Positions 10,608 through 22,689 of a DNA stretch of 64,000 nt are shown in pieces; within the stretch, counting starts at the first letter, position 1; every line of letters starts with the position of its first letter. The stretch lies in the NCBI GenBank assembly GCA_964036315.1, contig OZ038511.1, forward strand, positions 1,149,626-1,213,625, given 5' to 3'. The translations under genes and the position numbers were made by a program. Source of the DNA: Acanthosepion esculentum. Taxonomy: Eukaryota > Mollusca > Cephalopoda > Sepiida > Sepiidae. The notes under the pieces are model-generated. The model worked only from the letters and a program-made list of their open reading frames with translations. It searched no databases and was not told the DNA's origin.

Positions 10608-12172
10608 CCAAAGATTCAATAAAAAATGAGCATACATGAGGAAAGTACTCCAACGTTAATAAAAAAAAAGTTTTATCGTCGAAATATCTTATTATTAAGT
10701 GGAAAGATCAAAGGATTTTTTGATTATTAAATTATATTTTTTAATCCTTTTTAGTACCTTAAAAATTTTCATTAAAAATTTACTTTTTCTTGTGACTCAT
10801 AAATTATTATAGGGAAATTTTAGCTTCTTTTTGTGGTGAAAAACACACTGATGTGAAAATTATTACAAAAATCAGATAATTGTTGGATTTAAATGAAACT
10901 TTCAGGAATTATTCACAAATGAATGAAGTTATTTTAGTTTCTTTTTTAGAAAATTTTGGTAAAAATATTTTTTACATCTGTTACCCTCAACTTATTTAAT
11001 TTATGAAATTTCCAGAAATACATTTTTGTAGAGCTTTATGTTTATATTAGTTATAAGCAGAGGTCCTTGGAGAATTTATATCATCACTTTTGTTTTTCAA
11101 AAGGGAGCCCAGTTACCAAAAATCTGCTCTGAATTGTGAAATAAAAAATGCACTAAAACTAAGGTATTATTTATTTAGAAAAGCTTTGAATTGCTTTTAT
11201 GAATTATATTATGGGCACTATTGTCTTAAGAAAAATGTTTTTGATGATTAATGAATTTTTATCAAGAACTGTTTTCATTTTAAAAAAATAATTATAATAA
11301 TTTATAAAGTTTTAAATCTGTTAAAATTCTATATTACTTTATAGCATTTAGGCAATATTGTAATTCAGTAAAAACTATATTTACTAATCATAAATGGAAA
11401 AACTTACTACAATTCAGTGACCCCGATATTTTGAAAAGAACTTTGATTTTTTTGTGTGTGTATAAACGTTCCAATTTTTGTAACTATGAACATCCATACA
11501 TGACATTATGAGAAAATAAAAATGGTAACTCTAGTAAACTTAAAATTTATTGATAATTTTCTAAGATTTCCTCAACAAGCATCTTCATAAGTAAGACTAT
11601 AAAGCAATATTACCTAAAATTCAATAAAATTTTAGATTACTTTGAATATTATTATTTAAGATTACTGGTTAAAAGCTTATATAAAAATGCATTTAAGTTA
11701 TATTCCTCAAGTAATTGCTACAGTTATATCCCCTTAGAAAAATATTCCCAAACATAAGTCTGAGAGTGTTGTTAACAGCTCATAAAAACATTTACTTTTC
11801 TGCAATATTTTAAATTAAAAGTAATATTTGTTTCAAATCAGATTGACTAAGCTTTAAATCAGCTAATCTCCCTCAAATAAAATTTCAGAAAATTATATTT
11901 TACTTTTGAGAGATTTTTAATAAAGAGAATTACTTTGTGTTGATAGTTTTGTCAGTATAAACAATTTTAGGGTTTTTATTGATAATAAAAAAAATCATTT
12001 CAGTCAATTTAAATTCAGTTTGGAATTGTGCGGGTAGTCTACCCAGATTTAAGGTAGAAAAATAAAATCCAAGTGTCATGTTCACAAATTACAATAGAAA
12101 ATTATAAACAACATGAAGAAATGATCTTCGCAGAAAAAGAAGAAAACAAGCTTAATAAGACAATAACATTTA

Positions 12173-12289
12173 AATAACTGTACCAAGTAGATACAGGTAT
12201 TTACATATTAGAATAACTGTATCAAGTAGATACAGGTATTTACATATTAGAATAACTGTATCAAGTAGATACAGGTATTTACATATTAG
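12173..12289. repeat. 39-bp tandem repeat, three copies
   Basis: Three almost identical units starting AATAACTGTATCAAGTAG and ending ACATATTAG; the first differs by one C for T. Each unit contains the small palindrome GTATCAAGTAGATAC. Confidence 0.95.
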
Positions 12290-12614
12290 AATTCAATTGT
12301 CTTTGATGTGGCCATGAAGAAATCAATAGTTGGAGTGTTCACAGTGAATTGTTGCAAGTCTGCAAAGTTTGAAGTTATTTTGTTGCAAGTGAGTCTGCAA
12401 AGTTCGAAGTAATATGTACTCCAAAAAGTGTGTGTATAAAGAACGTGCTAATGAAATGTGTGTGACTGATTTTGTCTGATAGCAGTAATTTTAAAACATA
12501 GTGAACAAGGAGAATTGAGACAAGATTTACTTCACCACATCTTTGTATGTAGGAAAAATCATTGCTGACTGATGCATTGTCATGGTAACATGTATCAGGG
12601 CTGGGCTGGTTCAC

Positions 12615-12710
12615 TGACTGTTCCATTTCACAGAACAGTCCTCTGACTGTTCTGTTTCAGATCTGTCCACTGACTGTCCTGTTTCAGATATGGCTCTTGA
12701 CTGTTGCTGA
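12615..12710. repeat. Degenerate 30-bp minisatellite
   Basis: Four imperfect units around CTGACTGTTCTGTTTCAGA, spaced about 30 bases apart. Confidence 0.7.
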
Positions 12711-14032
12711 CAAGCCGTTTTTATGGCTTATAAATGAGTCAGTGATCAGCTCATGAAATCTATCTGATTTTTGGCAGGAATGTACTCTGTGACCCAAGCC
12801 CTGACTTATTTCCAGTTCATTTGGAATTCAATGTCATAGAGAGCACATCACACAACTTGTCATATCCAATCAGGTTCCAGAAAACAATTATTTAATTCTG
12901 GAGCTGTGTTTTGTACAGAATTGTAAAAAATTTTCATAACTACTGATTTTAGTATGATCTATTTGTAGGTGTCTGTTACTTGTTCTGTGCTTCACTTATT
13001 GGCTGTAAAATATAGGAGTTTATATCCTATAAAATACAGAAAAGTATTTTGCTTTTTGAAAATATATTTCATTTATTAGCTTGAAATTAAAGTGAAAATG
13101 AAAGCTTGAAGAAATATTTTTCACTTTTAGAAATTCATTTAAAACTAGGTACCACTACTGATTTGCTAAAAATGAGCATACATTGATGAAAAATTTCCCC
13201 AAACTTAACAAAAACAAATTGCTATTGTTAAAATATTTATTACAGGGAAAGACCAAAGAATTATTTTTGTTATTAAATTATATTTTTCATCGTTTTTTTT
13301 TTCTTTTTAGAATGTTTGAAATTTTGGTTAAAATTCTTTTTTTTTCGGTAGCACAAAAAGATTAGAAAGACAAAGATTAGTACAAGAAATTTTAACCTCT
13401 TTTTTTAGTGAAAAACATACTGATTTGGAAATTCTTGCAAAAATTTAATATCTGTTAGATTTTAATGAAACTTTCAGGACTTATTCAAAATGAAGAAAAA
13501 TATTTTAGAAATGCTTTTTACAAAATCTTGTTAAAAATATTTTTTTAAATCTGTTACATCCCACTTATTTAATTTTATAAAATTTTGAGAAATTACATTT
13601 TGTAGAGCTTAATGTTTATGGTAGTTGTAAAGCACAACTCCTTGGAGAATTTAAATTGTCAATTTGTTTTTGTAAAACATGATCCCCAGTTACTGAAAAT
13701 CTGCTCTGAATCATAAAATAAAAATACCATAAAACTAAGACATTATTTAATTAGGAAAGTTTTTAGTTTCTTTTCTGAATAAGATATATTATGGACACTA
13801 TTGTCTTAAGAAAAAATTTTCAATGGATAATGAATTTTTATAAGAATTGTTTTCATTTTTTTAAAATTTTAATTATCATAATTTATAAAGTTTTAAATCT
13901 CTTAAAATTCAGTATCTGTCTACATTTCTGAGATGAGGTATTATGTACACTATTTAATTATTTGGACTATTGTCCTCATCTCTGTTGCCATATTTATTAC
14001 AATGTTTTGTGTTCAGGCATGGCTGACCACAT

Positions 14033-14221
14033 ATGGGAGATCACCGCCCTCTGTGGAATCAGGTTGAGGTTACAGACAAAGAACATCATTGGAAAATTCG
14101 TAAACCTAAGGAATCAGCACATATGCTAGGCCCAAAAAATCTCCTGAGCCAACCAAGCATAGAAATGAATACAATAAGGAGTGCCAGAGAAAAAGCAATA
14201 ATAACAACAAAAATTGCAATA
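14033..14221 (+). pseudogene. Retroelement C-terminal protein fragment (possibly Penelope/GIY-YIG type)
   Basis: A 62-residue frame with HRPLWNQVEVTDKEHHWKIR, KESAHMLG and NLLSQPSIEMNTI. From memory this resembles the tail of GIY-YIG-type endonuclease regions of Penelope-like retroelements, where a basic helix (WK.RK.KE) precedes a short motif near the C-terminus. The GIY and YIG motifs themselves are not present, so only the last part of a protein remains. The family assignment is tentative. It lies inside the insertion flanked by the 12-bp duplication and ends about 85 bases before the tRNA-like module. Confidence 0.4.
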
Positions 14222-14304
14222 TGAGCACTGGTAAAAAATGATCACCGAAGACATTAGGTTTATAATACCCAGAAATTCATACACAGATGTCATCAAGGAG
14301 ACAT

Positions 14305-14390
14305 GGCACAGTTGTTAAAGGCGTTAGTTAGATCCAGTGAATGGACCCAAAGAGTGTGAGTTCAATACCTGGTTAAGGCAGTGGAGAAGT
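14305..14390 (+). repeat. Class II tRNA-like SINE module
   Basis: ATGGCACAGTTGTTAAAGGC resembles an A-box with the D-loop of Ser/Leu-type tRNAs; GAGTTCAATACC about 60 bases on resembles a B-box; the stretch between is long enough for a variable arm. Acceptor-stem pairing is lost, so this is a tRNA-derived repeat, not a tRNA gene. Confidence 0.6.
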
Positions 14391-15130
14391 TAGAGAGGAG
14401 AATTAACAGCTGATAACTGACATCCATAGATAAATAAAGGGATCAGTTCAACATTGCTGGAGCATACAACATCCGAAATGTTGTAATAATTATGGCGACA
14501 AAGATGAAGACAATAACCGAATAATGTAAATAGTGCTCTTAAAATTCTGTATTACTTTGTTGAGATAAAGTGATATTGTTCTTAAATAAAAACTATATTT
14601 ACTAATCATAATACAATTCATCAATGCCCAGTATTTTAAAAACAATTGAGAAATATTTTGTGTGTGCATAAACATGCTGATTTTTGTAAATACAGGCATC
14701 CATACACAACACTATCAGAAAAATAAGAGCAGTAACTAGAGTAAATTTAAAGCCAAAATATGTAAAATTCAATAAAACATTAGATTACAGAGAATATTTT
14801 TCTAAATTTTTAAGATTACTACGCTCACATTATATTCTTCCTGTAATTTTTACAAATGTGTAGAAAAGTTGTTCAAGCTGCCAATCCTTAAAATCAACTC
14901 CTACCTCCGTGTTAAAAATGCATTTTTATGATGTTTAAAACTTAAAGTAATTAATATTTGTTTGAAATCAGATTAATTAAATTTTAAATCAACTAATATT
15001 TCTCAAATGAAGTTTCAGAAAAATATACTTGATTCATGAAAGATTTTTTAATAAAGAAAATGACATTGCAATGTCGGATGGCTAAAATCAGCAAAACAAA
15101 AATGCCTTCCAATCAATTTAAATTAGTATT

Positions 15131-15313
15131 GTAGGGATACATAAGGCAATTATCTCCCTTTGGTGGAAATGAGTCACATGGGTCATGTAAGGGCTGCTTA
15201 GTGTCATCACTCTATATACAGTGATGAAAGAAGTTACTTTGGGAATATATCTTTCCCAGATATAGAAAGAAACTCCAGCTCACAGACCTCATTTTGGAAA
15301 AACTCAAAACTTG

Positions 15314-15368
<55 letters not shown>

Positions 15369-15811
15369 GTAGATCAATGTGTTTTAATGGACTCAGCAGT
15401 TTTCAATCAGCTTGTGTGAATTATCTTCAAGAAGTGAGAGCAAGATCTAAAAAGGTCAGACAATCTAACAGTGATCTCATCCCACAATTCTTATTCTTGC
15501 TCCATATGTGGCCTCCTTTGTAAATCACTTGCAGGTCCTAAGTGCCACAAATAACTGAATCAATTAAGTTGTCAGATCCTCATATGTCAAAACCAACAGG
15601 AGAGTCCATTATATATATCTATATCTATATAGTTTTAAGCATGTCTTAAAAGAAAGTCTCTCTGAGAACAAAGTATCTTTGTCATTCCTTTCTTCCATGA
15701 AAGGCAGTGTTATTATATCACGGATATAATAAGTCCCACTGTGGAGGAAATACAAATGGGTGAATAAACCCTTATTTCTTCACCAGCTCTCTCTCCATAT
15801 TGAAATAGAGC
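15131..15811. other. 680-bp insertion inside the 1.54-kb repeat
   Basis: Separates blocks that are contiguous elsewhere. Starts GTAGGGATACATAAGGC and contains a (TA)n tract at 15314-15366 and a second CTATATCTATATAG run near 15612. A possible 5-bp duplication GTATT lies at its edges. No coding signal or named family. Confidence 0.45.
15314..15366. repeat. (TA)n microsatellite
   Basis: About 26 TA units within the 680-bp insertion. Confidence 0.97.
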
Positions 15812-15979
15812 CACGTATTTTGCTTACTGGAAATATTAAATTTAGTTTATTAGCATGAAATTAAAAATAAAAGCTTCAAGAAAGATTTTTCATTTTTTAA
15901 ATTCATTTTAGGGAATCTTTGGAGGCACCTATTTAAAAACTTCTGGTCCTTAGGTAGTGCTTTTCTTTGGAGGTACCCA

Positions 15980-17700
15980 GTTTAAAAAAAACAAAAAACA
16001 ATAGTAAACATTACTTTTACAAAATCCAGTTAATTAACCCTTAAATTTACATCTCTCTAGGATACATATTGGAATTTTAAGAGATTTTTAAATGTGTTGT
16101 TTACAATTTTCTTCTATAATGGCTGTTCATTGAATTGAGTGAACATGTCAGTGTTTTAAAAATGCCTAAAAACTTTATGTAGAAATTCATTTTCCTTTCA
16201 ATTTGGATTAGTTTATGCTATAATCTTTAAAATAAAACTGAAATTTAAATTCAAAGAAGACATTTAAATTATTTAAAATTCCTTTTTCAGTAGTTCGGAG
16301 TGGTACCCAGATGTTATCATCAAACAAAAAATGAGTCTTTTAAATAAAACAGAAACAAAGATAGGATTGGTAACATTTTTTTATAAAAAAAATGCATTTA
16401 AAAAAATTGAAAGTGTGCAATTGAAGGGATATTTGCCATTCCAGTGCTCAAATGAAAAGGTTCTGTTGCCCAACTAGCAGATGTACAGACAATTTACAGT
16501 TAGGACAACTTTTTAGACATTTGTTGCTTCATTTTCTTCCATTTGATAGACAATGAGTGTGCAGCAATTTCACTTTTTGGGCATAAAACATTATTGTAGA
16601 AACAAAGACAAGGTGTTGTGACTTGAGCAAGTGTCTCACTACATCTTAACAATTCAGAAATACCACAAAAAAATAATTCCAGTATATTTTTTTATTCTTC
16701 AAGAATGAAAAAAAATAATACTGACATTTATCCTCAATGTTTAATCTTCACAAAAAACAATTTCTGAGGGAAAACTGAACTTTTCTTTCTGTCCTGGTTA
16801 AATTAAATTATTTAACTCTTATATTTTCCTAATGTACAGAAATCCAAATAAATTTTCTGTTGCTGAAAATCAGCTTTGACAAGAATCTTCCAATTTTGTG
16901 GTTAAATCTGATTTTCTGTCTTTTGTAGTCATTTCATGATCTTTTACTCTTCTTGCAGTAATATTGGATCTATTGGTAGTCAGGTAATATATTAGAATCA
17001 ATGGATTTGGTGGGATTGTAAAAAGATTTAAGTAAGAGTTTATTTTATAGAAATAACAAATAGAAATAAAATAACCCATTTATCAAGATTTCATGTTGCT
17101 TATTTAGACTTCAAGAAACAAAATGTGAAATATTTTCTTTTCTTTAAAAAAGAACTTCCATCCAAGAACAAAGACTGATATTTAAGAAAGAAGAATACAT
17201 TTTATGTGCAGTAAAACACAGTAGTAGGTAGTTCTTTTTAAAAGGAAAAAAATAGATTATAATATACAAGAAGATGAAATTACCGACTAAAATATAGTTT
17301 CTTCATATTTGTTCTCTTATTTTTCAATACACTCTTTTCTCAGCTACAGCCGGGTTATCATTAATGTCACAACTATTTATTCAACAAAGAACAACAACAT
17401 AAACAACAGTTTGTAATCATGTGACTTTCGTTGGAATTTTACAATAGAGCAACAACACAACTTCATGATTTCCATTCTCCAATGCAAAGAAGGAGAAAAA
17501 GTCGCCTTCTTTGTCAGAATGAAAGAATTGTCAACAGTAAAAAAAAAAAAAAAAAATCTCTCCCAAAAACATAAAAAAGAAAAGAAACAATAAAGTTCAA
17601 ATAAAATACAGGTGAATACAACGAGTAAAATACTTTTGTCATGATTTGCTTTGTTGGGCTTCATGTTTTTCTTGATTTCTTTGCTACTTGACAATGTATT
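15980..17700. other. No gene recognised
   Basis: AT-rich sequence that looks low-copy. It holds a run of 17 A near 17538 and, on the minus strand around 17345-17365, the isolated peptide CDINDNPAVAEKRVY discussed in the findings. A 105-residue minus-strand frame at 17377-17694 has no recognisable domain and is crossed by poly-Phe from the A-run; I do not call it. Confidence 0.4.
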
Positions 17701-17734
17701 TCATCGCTCATTTATTTTAAACCTTTTCCAACTC

Positions 17735-17945
17735 TTGCTTTTGAGCAAGGAAGCTAGAAACGTGACGTGACAATCTCGTACTGTCACTCGGGAAAGATAT
17801 TTTGATAAGACATGAAATGCTTCATTCGTTCACCGAAAGGTATTTCGTTGACAAATGCTAATGAAACAGTTCTTACGAATGAAAATTAATGTTCTAGCGA
17901 CTTTTAAAATCACATGCAGAAAATTGCATTTTCTTTGTGCACGTG
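17735..17945. promoter_or_regulatory. CpG-rich patch with CRE- and E-box-like sites
   Basis: About ten CpG dinucleotides in roughly 200 bases, far more than in the surrounding DNA. It includes ACGTGACGTGACA (a CRE-like TGACGTGA) and GCACGTGTGC (a CACGTG E-box). No coding exon or TATA/Inr arrangement is clear, so this is only a candidate regulatory or conserved non-coding element. Confidence 0.25.
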
Positions 17946-20900
17946 TGCTTCTTAATTCACATGAGTAAAAATCTCAGTAAAAAAAGTACTTTAAATGAAA
18001 TTTTACACTAAAAGCTTTTATTAGAAATGAATTATTGTCTTTTTCATTTTATCAATTCAGATTTTTGTAATCAGGGTTACGTTCTTTATAAATAGATTTC
18101 AGAAGAGAAGCTTTGAATAAGCACATCTTTCTGATTAATTCTAAGAAGAGTCTCTCTCAAGTAAGAAATATTCACGACAAAAATATTCCTTTGTATTAAA
18201 CTTAATCAAGTAAACGGCTCACCTCTATTATGTTATAATTTCTACTTTTAATTCAAGACTGTTATGTTTAAAAGAAATGTTTAAAAGATGACATTGAAAG
18301 ATATTTGACTACGTTCTAAGAAAAATAATAGTGAGACTAGAGTGATCAATCCAGATCTTGCCCCTTTGTGAGATAACAAAATAAATGTTAATTTTTCTCT
18401 TATCGCTCTCCATCTTAAACTGATTTTTAAAATCAAGCTAGAAACCTAAGAACAGAATTTGCTTGTCATTGCCACCTACTGTTTCAAATGAGAATAACAA
18501 AATATTTACTTATCTGAAATGACAGAATGAGAAGTTATCATTATTTACATTCAGACTAATCAATGATAAGGATATTAATCCTGATGTTGGTACAAATGTA
18601 ATATTGTAAATATAATTTGCAATAAGTAATTAGCCAGAAATTATTTCATTGACTGTTAGCAAAAGTAAAAATTCTAACAAAGCAAAATATGTGTAGATTC
18701 TAATTGGAATGGGCATTCTTTTCCTGGCTTGTGTCTTTCAGTATTTCTCATGGATCTCAACACATCCCACACCTATACATGCAATCCTTGCAATCTGTCT
18801 CTTGTTTAGTGGTAGTTTTCTTTGACACATACTATGACATTTTATTTAGGGTCAGCCGAAATATTTCTTCTGGGTCATTTTTTTGCTCAACCTCAGACTG
18901 GTGTAAATGCTAATTAGATTTTAAGATATGAACCTAGAATAATGAACAGTAGAAATAAGATATTATGAAGATGATTAGCATATCTGACCTGCCATACAGG
19001 GGTGGGTACTAAAAATCTAGTGGATGGATTGGTGATCAATACATCAGAGCAGTTTTCTAAAGCAAAACAACCTCCTTATAAATGTTAGAATGTTGGATCT
19101 TGTAAGAAAAACCAAAAATAAGGTGAATAAAATGCCACATAATTGTGGAAGGAAATCTAAGTGAGGAATCAGTGTGCCCCCTCACCACAAAAAGACCTTA
19201 GAATTGAAGAATATTAAAAAAACATAATTGAAGATGATAACATGAGGTTAGGCATAGCAGAAGATATATGGAAAAGAAAAGGGATCATAATGGTTCCTTT
19301 GGAATAAAGTGGAAATAGTAAAAAAAACAAACTGTAGGGTGTATAAAGTGAAATGAGACTGTGTACAAATCTAATCTGAACCCCCCCCCCAAAAAAAAAA
19401 CCCCAAGAAGAATTGAAATAAATGAAACTCATTATTGTTTCATGAAGAGACTAATAAACTAAACATATGGATTACATTATTCAGGACATGTAGGATGATT
19501 TTTTTCTGGCTGATTAAATATCTTTTGGTATCAGAAACAATGTTTACTGCTCAGATTCTAGAACTGTTTCTCAACAAAGGATATTTCTATACTTGAGGAA
19601 GGTTAAAGAATATATTATTGAAAGTGTGATTAAAAACCATAAGCATAAAAATGATCATTTGGACAACAGATAATTATGATATTATTTTGTTTAATTTGTG
19701 AATTTATCTAAAGAGCTTCACACTATCCATGAATATTATCTTTGAGAGTCCAGACCATCTTGCATTTTCAAATGAAAGTGTAAAGTCTATCATTATTAAA
19801 TATTCCAGTTTGAAATTTAACTGATGTGATTGTAATGTTGATTGTAATTGGAGTCTAATGAAAAGAAAATCTTATTTTCAAAAGCAACCTAGTTCTTCAT
19901 TCGAATTGATTTTTTCCTTTAAAATTTGTTTTGAAATAGAATCTTTGTTTTTTAAAAAAAGCTTTAAAAATCATGTAAAATTATGTCAAATTCAGTTCAA
20001 AGAAATGCATTTTATTCCAGATTAGAATTGCGAATTTATATAACTGTATTTTTTGTTTTAGGTTAAATATGTCTTGTATATATTTTTCAGATTGGCTGAA
20101 ACAAATTTTTCTGATAGACACTATATAACAGATATTCTGAACAAATGAATAGCAAATGTTAAATATTCTTTGCTGATACAATTTTGAATTAGTATTTACT
20201 TTCAAATTTCAACAATGAGCAAGAAATTAGATTGAAGATTGACTGAAGGATCAAGACTTTTGTTTGTTTTGTGAAGGAGTTCACACAAGAGTTGATTAAC
20301 TGAGAAATCATTAAAAAATAGGCATATTGATTCTTCTCTTCTGCAATATTTGGCAAAAGACAAATTATTTGTGGTTAAATACTAGTTGTGGCAATTTTAT
20401 TAAAAGTCTGACCTAAGTTTTCCTTGAATAGCAAAAGTGGAAGCTTTGTTTTTGACAGAATTATTCATAACTTTGTGTTAGTAAGGTAATTTTTATTATT
20501 AGTTTGTTTAGAGATGTAAAAAAAAAAATTGTGCATTCTTTCGGTATGTGACTAGAGAAAGAAGTGTGCTTATGTATATTTCACTAGAATTACACAATAA
20601 AAAAAGAAACTAAAAATGTTAGTTGCAGTTGATGAATAAAAACTGGACTCATTTTGCATTTCATTAAAACAAATCTAAAGTTTATCCCATAAAATATTAA
20701 AAAAAGAAAAAATATATAATTAGTCAAAAGATCATTCTGCTTCAATTGTGAACATTTCTTTAATTTTTTGATTGTTAAAAATTTCTAGATTCTATAATTT
20801 TGAGAACCAAAGCTTTTAATTTTGCCTTACAAGAAGAAATAGTAAGAATTTATTTTAAATTTCTTTAAAAAATATTTTATTTCTGTTTGTTTTGAATTCA

Positions 20901-22680
20901 ATTTCTTTTGTTTATTCTTTTTTGGCTTGGTAATCCATGTCTTATGTTTAGATTGATAATGTGAAGTAATAAGGAAAGAGAAATAATTCACTTATAAAAC
21001 TATCTCTTTAAATTATTTTTTGAGTCCTGGAATGTATAGACAAATCTAATTCCTTGATTTTTGGTGTCACTGATAAAGTTTACTGCAAAGAAATAGTAAA
21101 ATAAAAAGATATTCAAATGTACAATTGATGAAATGTTTTCAATTCAACTTGTCATTAAATTTCAATGATCTGTTTTACTCTTCTTCTCCTCTTTTTTCTT
21201 ATCATTGAGCTGATCAATTTTCCTGTCTCTCTCTGGAGAATGTAGCATCTTGTAAATTGTCTCAAATTATTTGTGTTAAGTGGGAAATCAAGCCAAAGTA
21301 TTATAAAAAAAAAAAATTTGGATGAGGATAATATTTCCTCAAAATTACTAAATGATTACAGTAACTCAGAAAAAAGATTTTATATTTTTCAAGGTCAGCA
21401 TTGAAGTACCTTTTAAGAAATGAAATGTTTTTAAAAACTCCTCTGCATTCAAGCCCCCATTAATCCCAAAGTCCTAAGTAGATTGAAATGAAAAAGGAAA
21501 AAGAAAGAAAAAAAGAAAACATTAAGTGCAAATTGATAATTTCCTCTAATTTCTGCTGAGACGTAAAGAGATAAATAGAAGCTGTCATGTTTATTAGGTT
21601 ACAACTCATTTATTGAGATATTAACTGATAGTTTCAATTGAAATTGTTTATGGTTAAAATGAAGAGGGAAAATTTTTAATGAAATGTTTATGTGGAATAA
21701 TTATTAACTGAAAATTCATTGATTTTCATAATTCAAAAGAAAAATCTTTGATTTTTGTTCATTTAGGATACAGTCAGACAACTTCAATCAACATCATATT
21801 TATTTTACTTCGTTCAGAGTGGTACAAGATCATAGTAATAAGGGAGCCACTAGTGAACAAAGCCACTTCATTTACATAAGATCTAATAGTAACTATTACA
21901 CTATTTTATGTGACCACATGTTGATTAATTTTAGCTTGGCTAAAGTTCATAATAGTGGGACAATCCAATGAGGTACAACTAGAGAGGGATCTGTATGATT
22001 AACTTGCCAAACATTTCTTTATGGCCCATAGCAAGAAATTGGAAATATATATACTATAAGCTAAAAGTAAGATGGACTTTATATAGTTAAGTGGAATTTT
22101 TAAAAGTTCACTGAATTGTGGGTTCAATACAACAATTTCCATGTTCTTATTTCATTAGGCTCATTTACGCAAAAGCTACATATACATCAATGCTATCAAC
22201 ATGAAATGTGTTTTTCAATTCAGTTGATCATGAAATTCATTGTAGTAAAACCAAATGATATATATTTATACAGGTTTATATCAGAAAAGAAAAATATCAG
22301 GGGAGAGTAGTTATTTCAAGCAGTAAAAACTGCATATATTCTAGATATGTGTCAACTAAAATGTTTTAAGAATTTCTTTCTTTTAATTTTGATAATTATA
22401 GCCTACAGCTCAAACAGCAGAAAATGTATTTGAAAATAGTAAAATATTCAATTTCAAGTTTGAGTAAATTACTTTTTTAATAAAAATAGCATGAATCTCA
22501 CAACACACAAGCACAATCATGGAAAAGATTGCTTGTGGCAGTGGTCCAGAAGACAGCCTCCTTATGGACAGTAAGTCACAAAAGGTTATTGCTGAATGGA
22601 CTAGCTGTCTACATTCTTGCATTCTCTATCAAAATATATTCATGGAAAGTTGACTAGAAGAGAAAGTATGGTAGGAAAAC
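17946..22680. other. Long AT-rich stretch, no gene recognised
   Basis: About 4.7 kb without named repeats. The C11-A10 run at 19381-19402 is the only clear low-complexity feature. Several 60-75 residue frames occur (for example 18704-18913 +), without motifs, splice context or composition that would support coding. Confidence 0.45.
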
Positions 22681-22689
22681 GTGAACAAG

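Larger units (their letters stand above)
12029..13034. other. 1-kb insertion inside the 1.54-kb repeat
   Basis: Separates blocks that are contiguous in the other copies. It begins TGCGGGTAGTCTACCC and is less AT-rich than its host. It contains a 39-bp tandem triplication, a 35-bp duplication near 12350-12415 and a degenerate repeat of about 30 bp around CTGACTGTTCTGTTTCAG at 12615-12710. No coding capacity recognised. Confidence 0.55.
10608..13147. mobile_element. Full-length copy of the 1.54-kb inverted-end family (interrupted)
   Basis: Left end GGTGCCTCCAAAG at 10608. Block order is ATGAGCATACATGAGG, GAAATTTTAGCTTC, CCCAGTTACCAAAAATCTGC (11109), TATTTACTAATCATAAATGG (11380), AGTAATATTTGTTTCAAATC (11821), ATTTAAATTCAGTTTGG (12008), then, after an insertion of about 1 kb (12029-13034), GTATTTTGCTTTTTG and a right part ending at GGTACC near 13147. 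Without the insertion the unit is about 1.54 kb. There is no open frame of significance and it is strongly AT-rich. Class is unknown; inverted ends suggest a non-autonomous DNA transposon. Confidence 0.7.
13911..14535 (+). mobile_element. Retroposon insertion with 12-bp target duplication
   Basis: The 12-mer CTCTTAAAATTC occurs at 13899-13910 and again at 14536-14547, exactly flanking a 625-bp insertion into the older AT-rich repeat. The inserted DNA is less AT-rich and contains, in order, a short retroelement-like protein segment (14033-14220) and a tRNA-like module (about 14305-14390). Perfect duplications of this size are typical of target-primed insertion. Confidence 0.75.
13148..15979. 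mobile_element. Second full-length copy of the 1.54-kb family (twice interrupted)
   Basis: Follows the previous copy head to tail at a shared GGTACC junction. Blocks: AAAATGAGCATACATTGATG (13170), AGTGAAAAACATACTG, CCCCAGTTACTGAAAATC (13685), then after an insertion TATTTACTAATCATAATAC (14597), AGTAATTAATATTTG, CAATTTAAATTAG (15113), then after a second insertion of about 680 bp ATTTTGCTTACTGGAAATA (15818) and the right end CTTTGGAGGTACC at 15979. Without inserts the length is about 1.54 kb, equal to the neighbouring copy. Confidence 0.7.

Noticed and set aside
12173..12289. CRISPR array
   Set aside because: Three contiguous 39-bp units without spacers; eukaryotic context.
14305..14390. tRNA gene
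   Set aside because: Boxes A and B are recognisable but acceptor and T stems do not pair, and it lies inside a retroposon; called a SINE module instead.
18704..18913. Possible coding exon after a TCTTTCAG acceptor
   Set aside because: No donor, no similarity, and the frame extends upstream of the acceptor without change in character.
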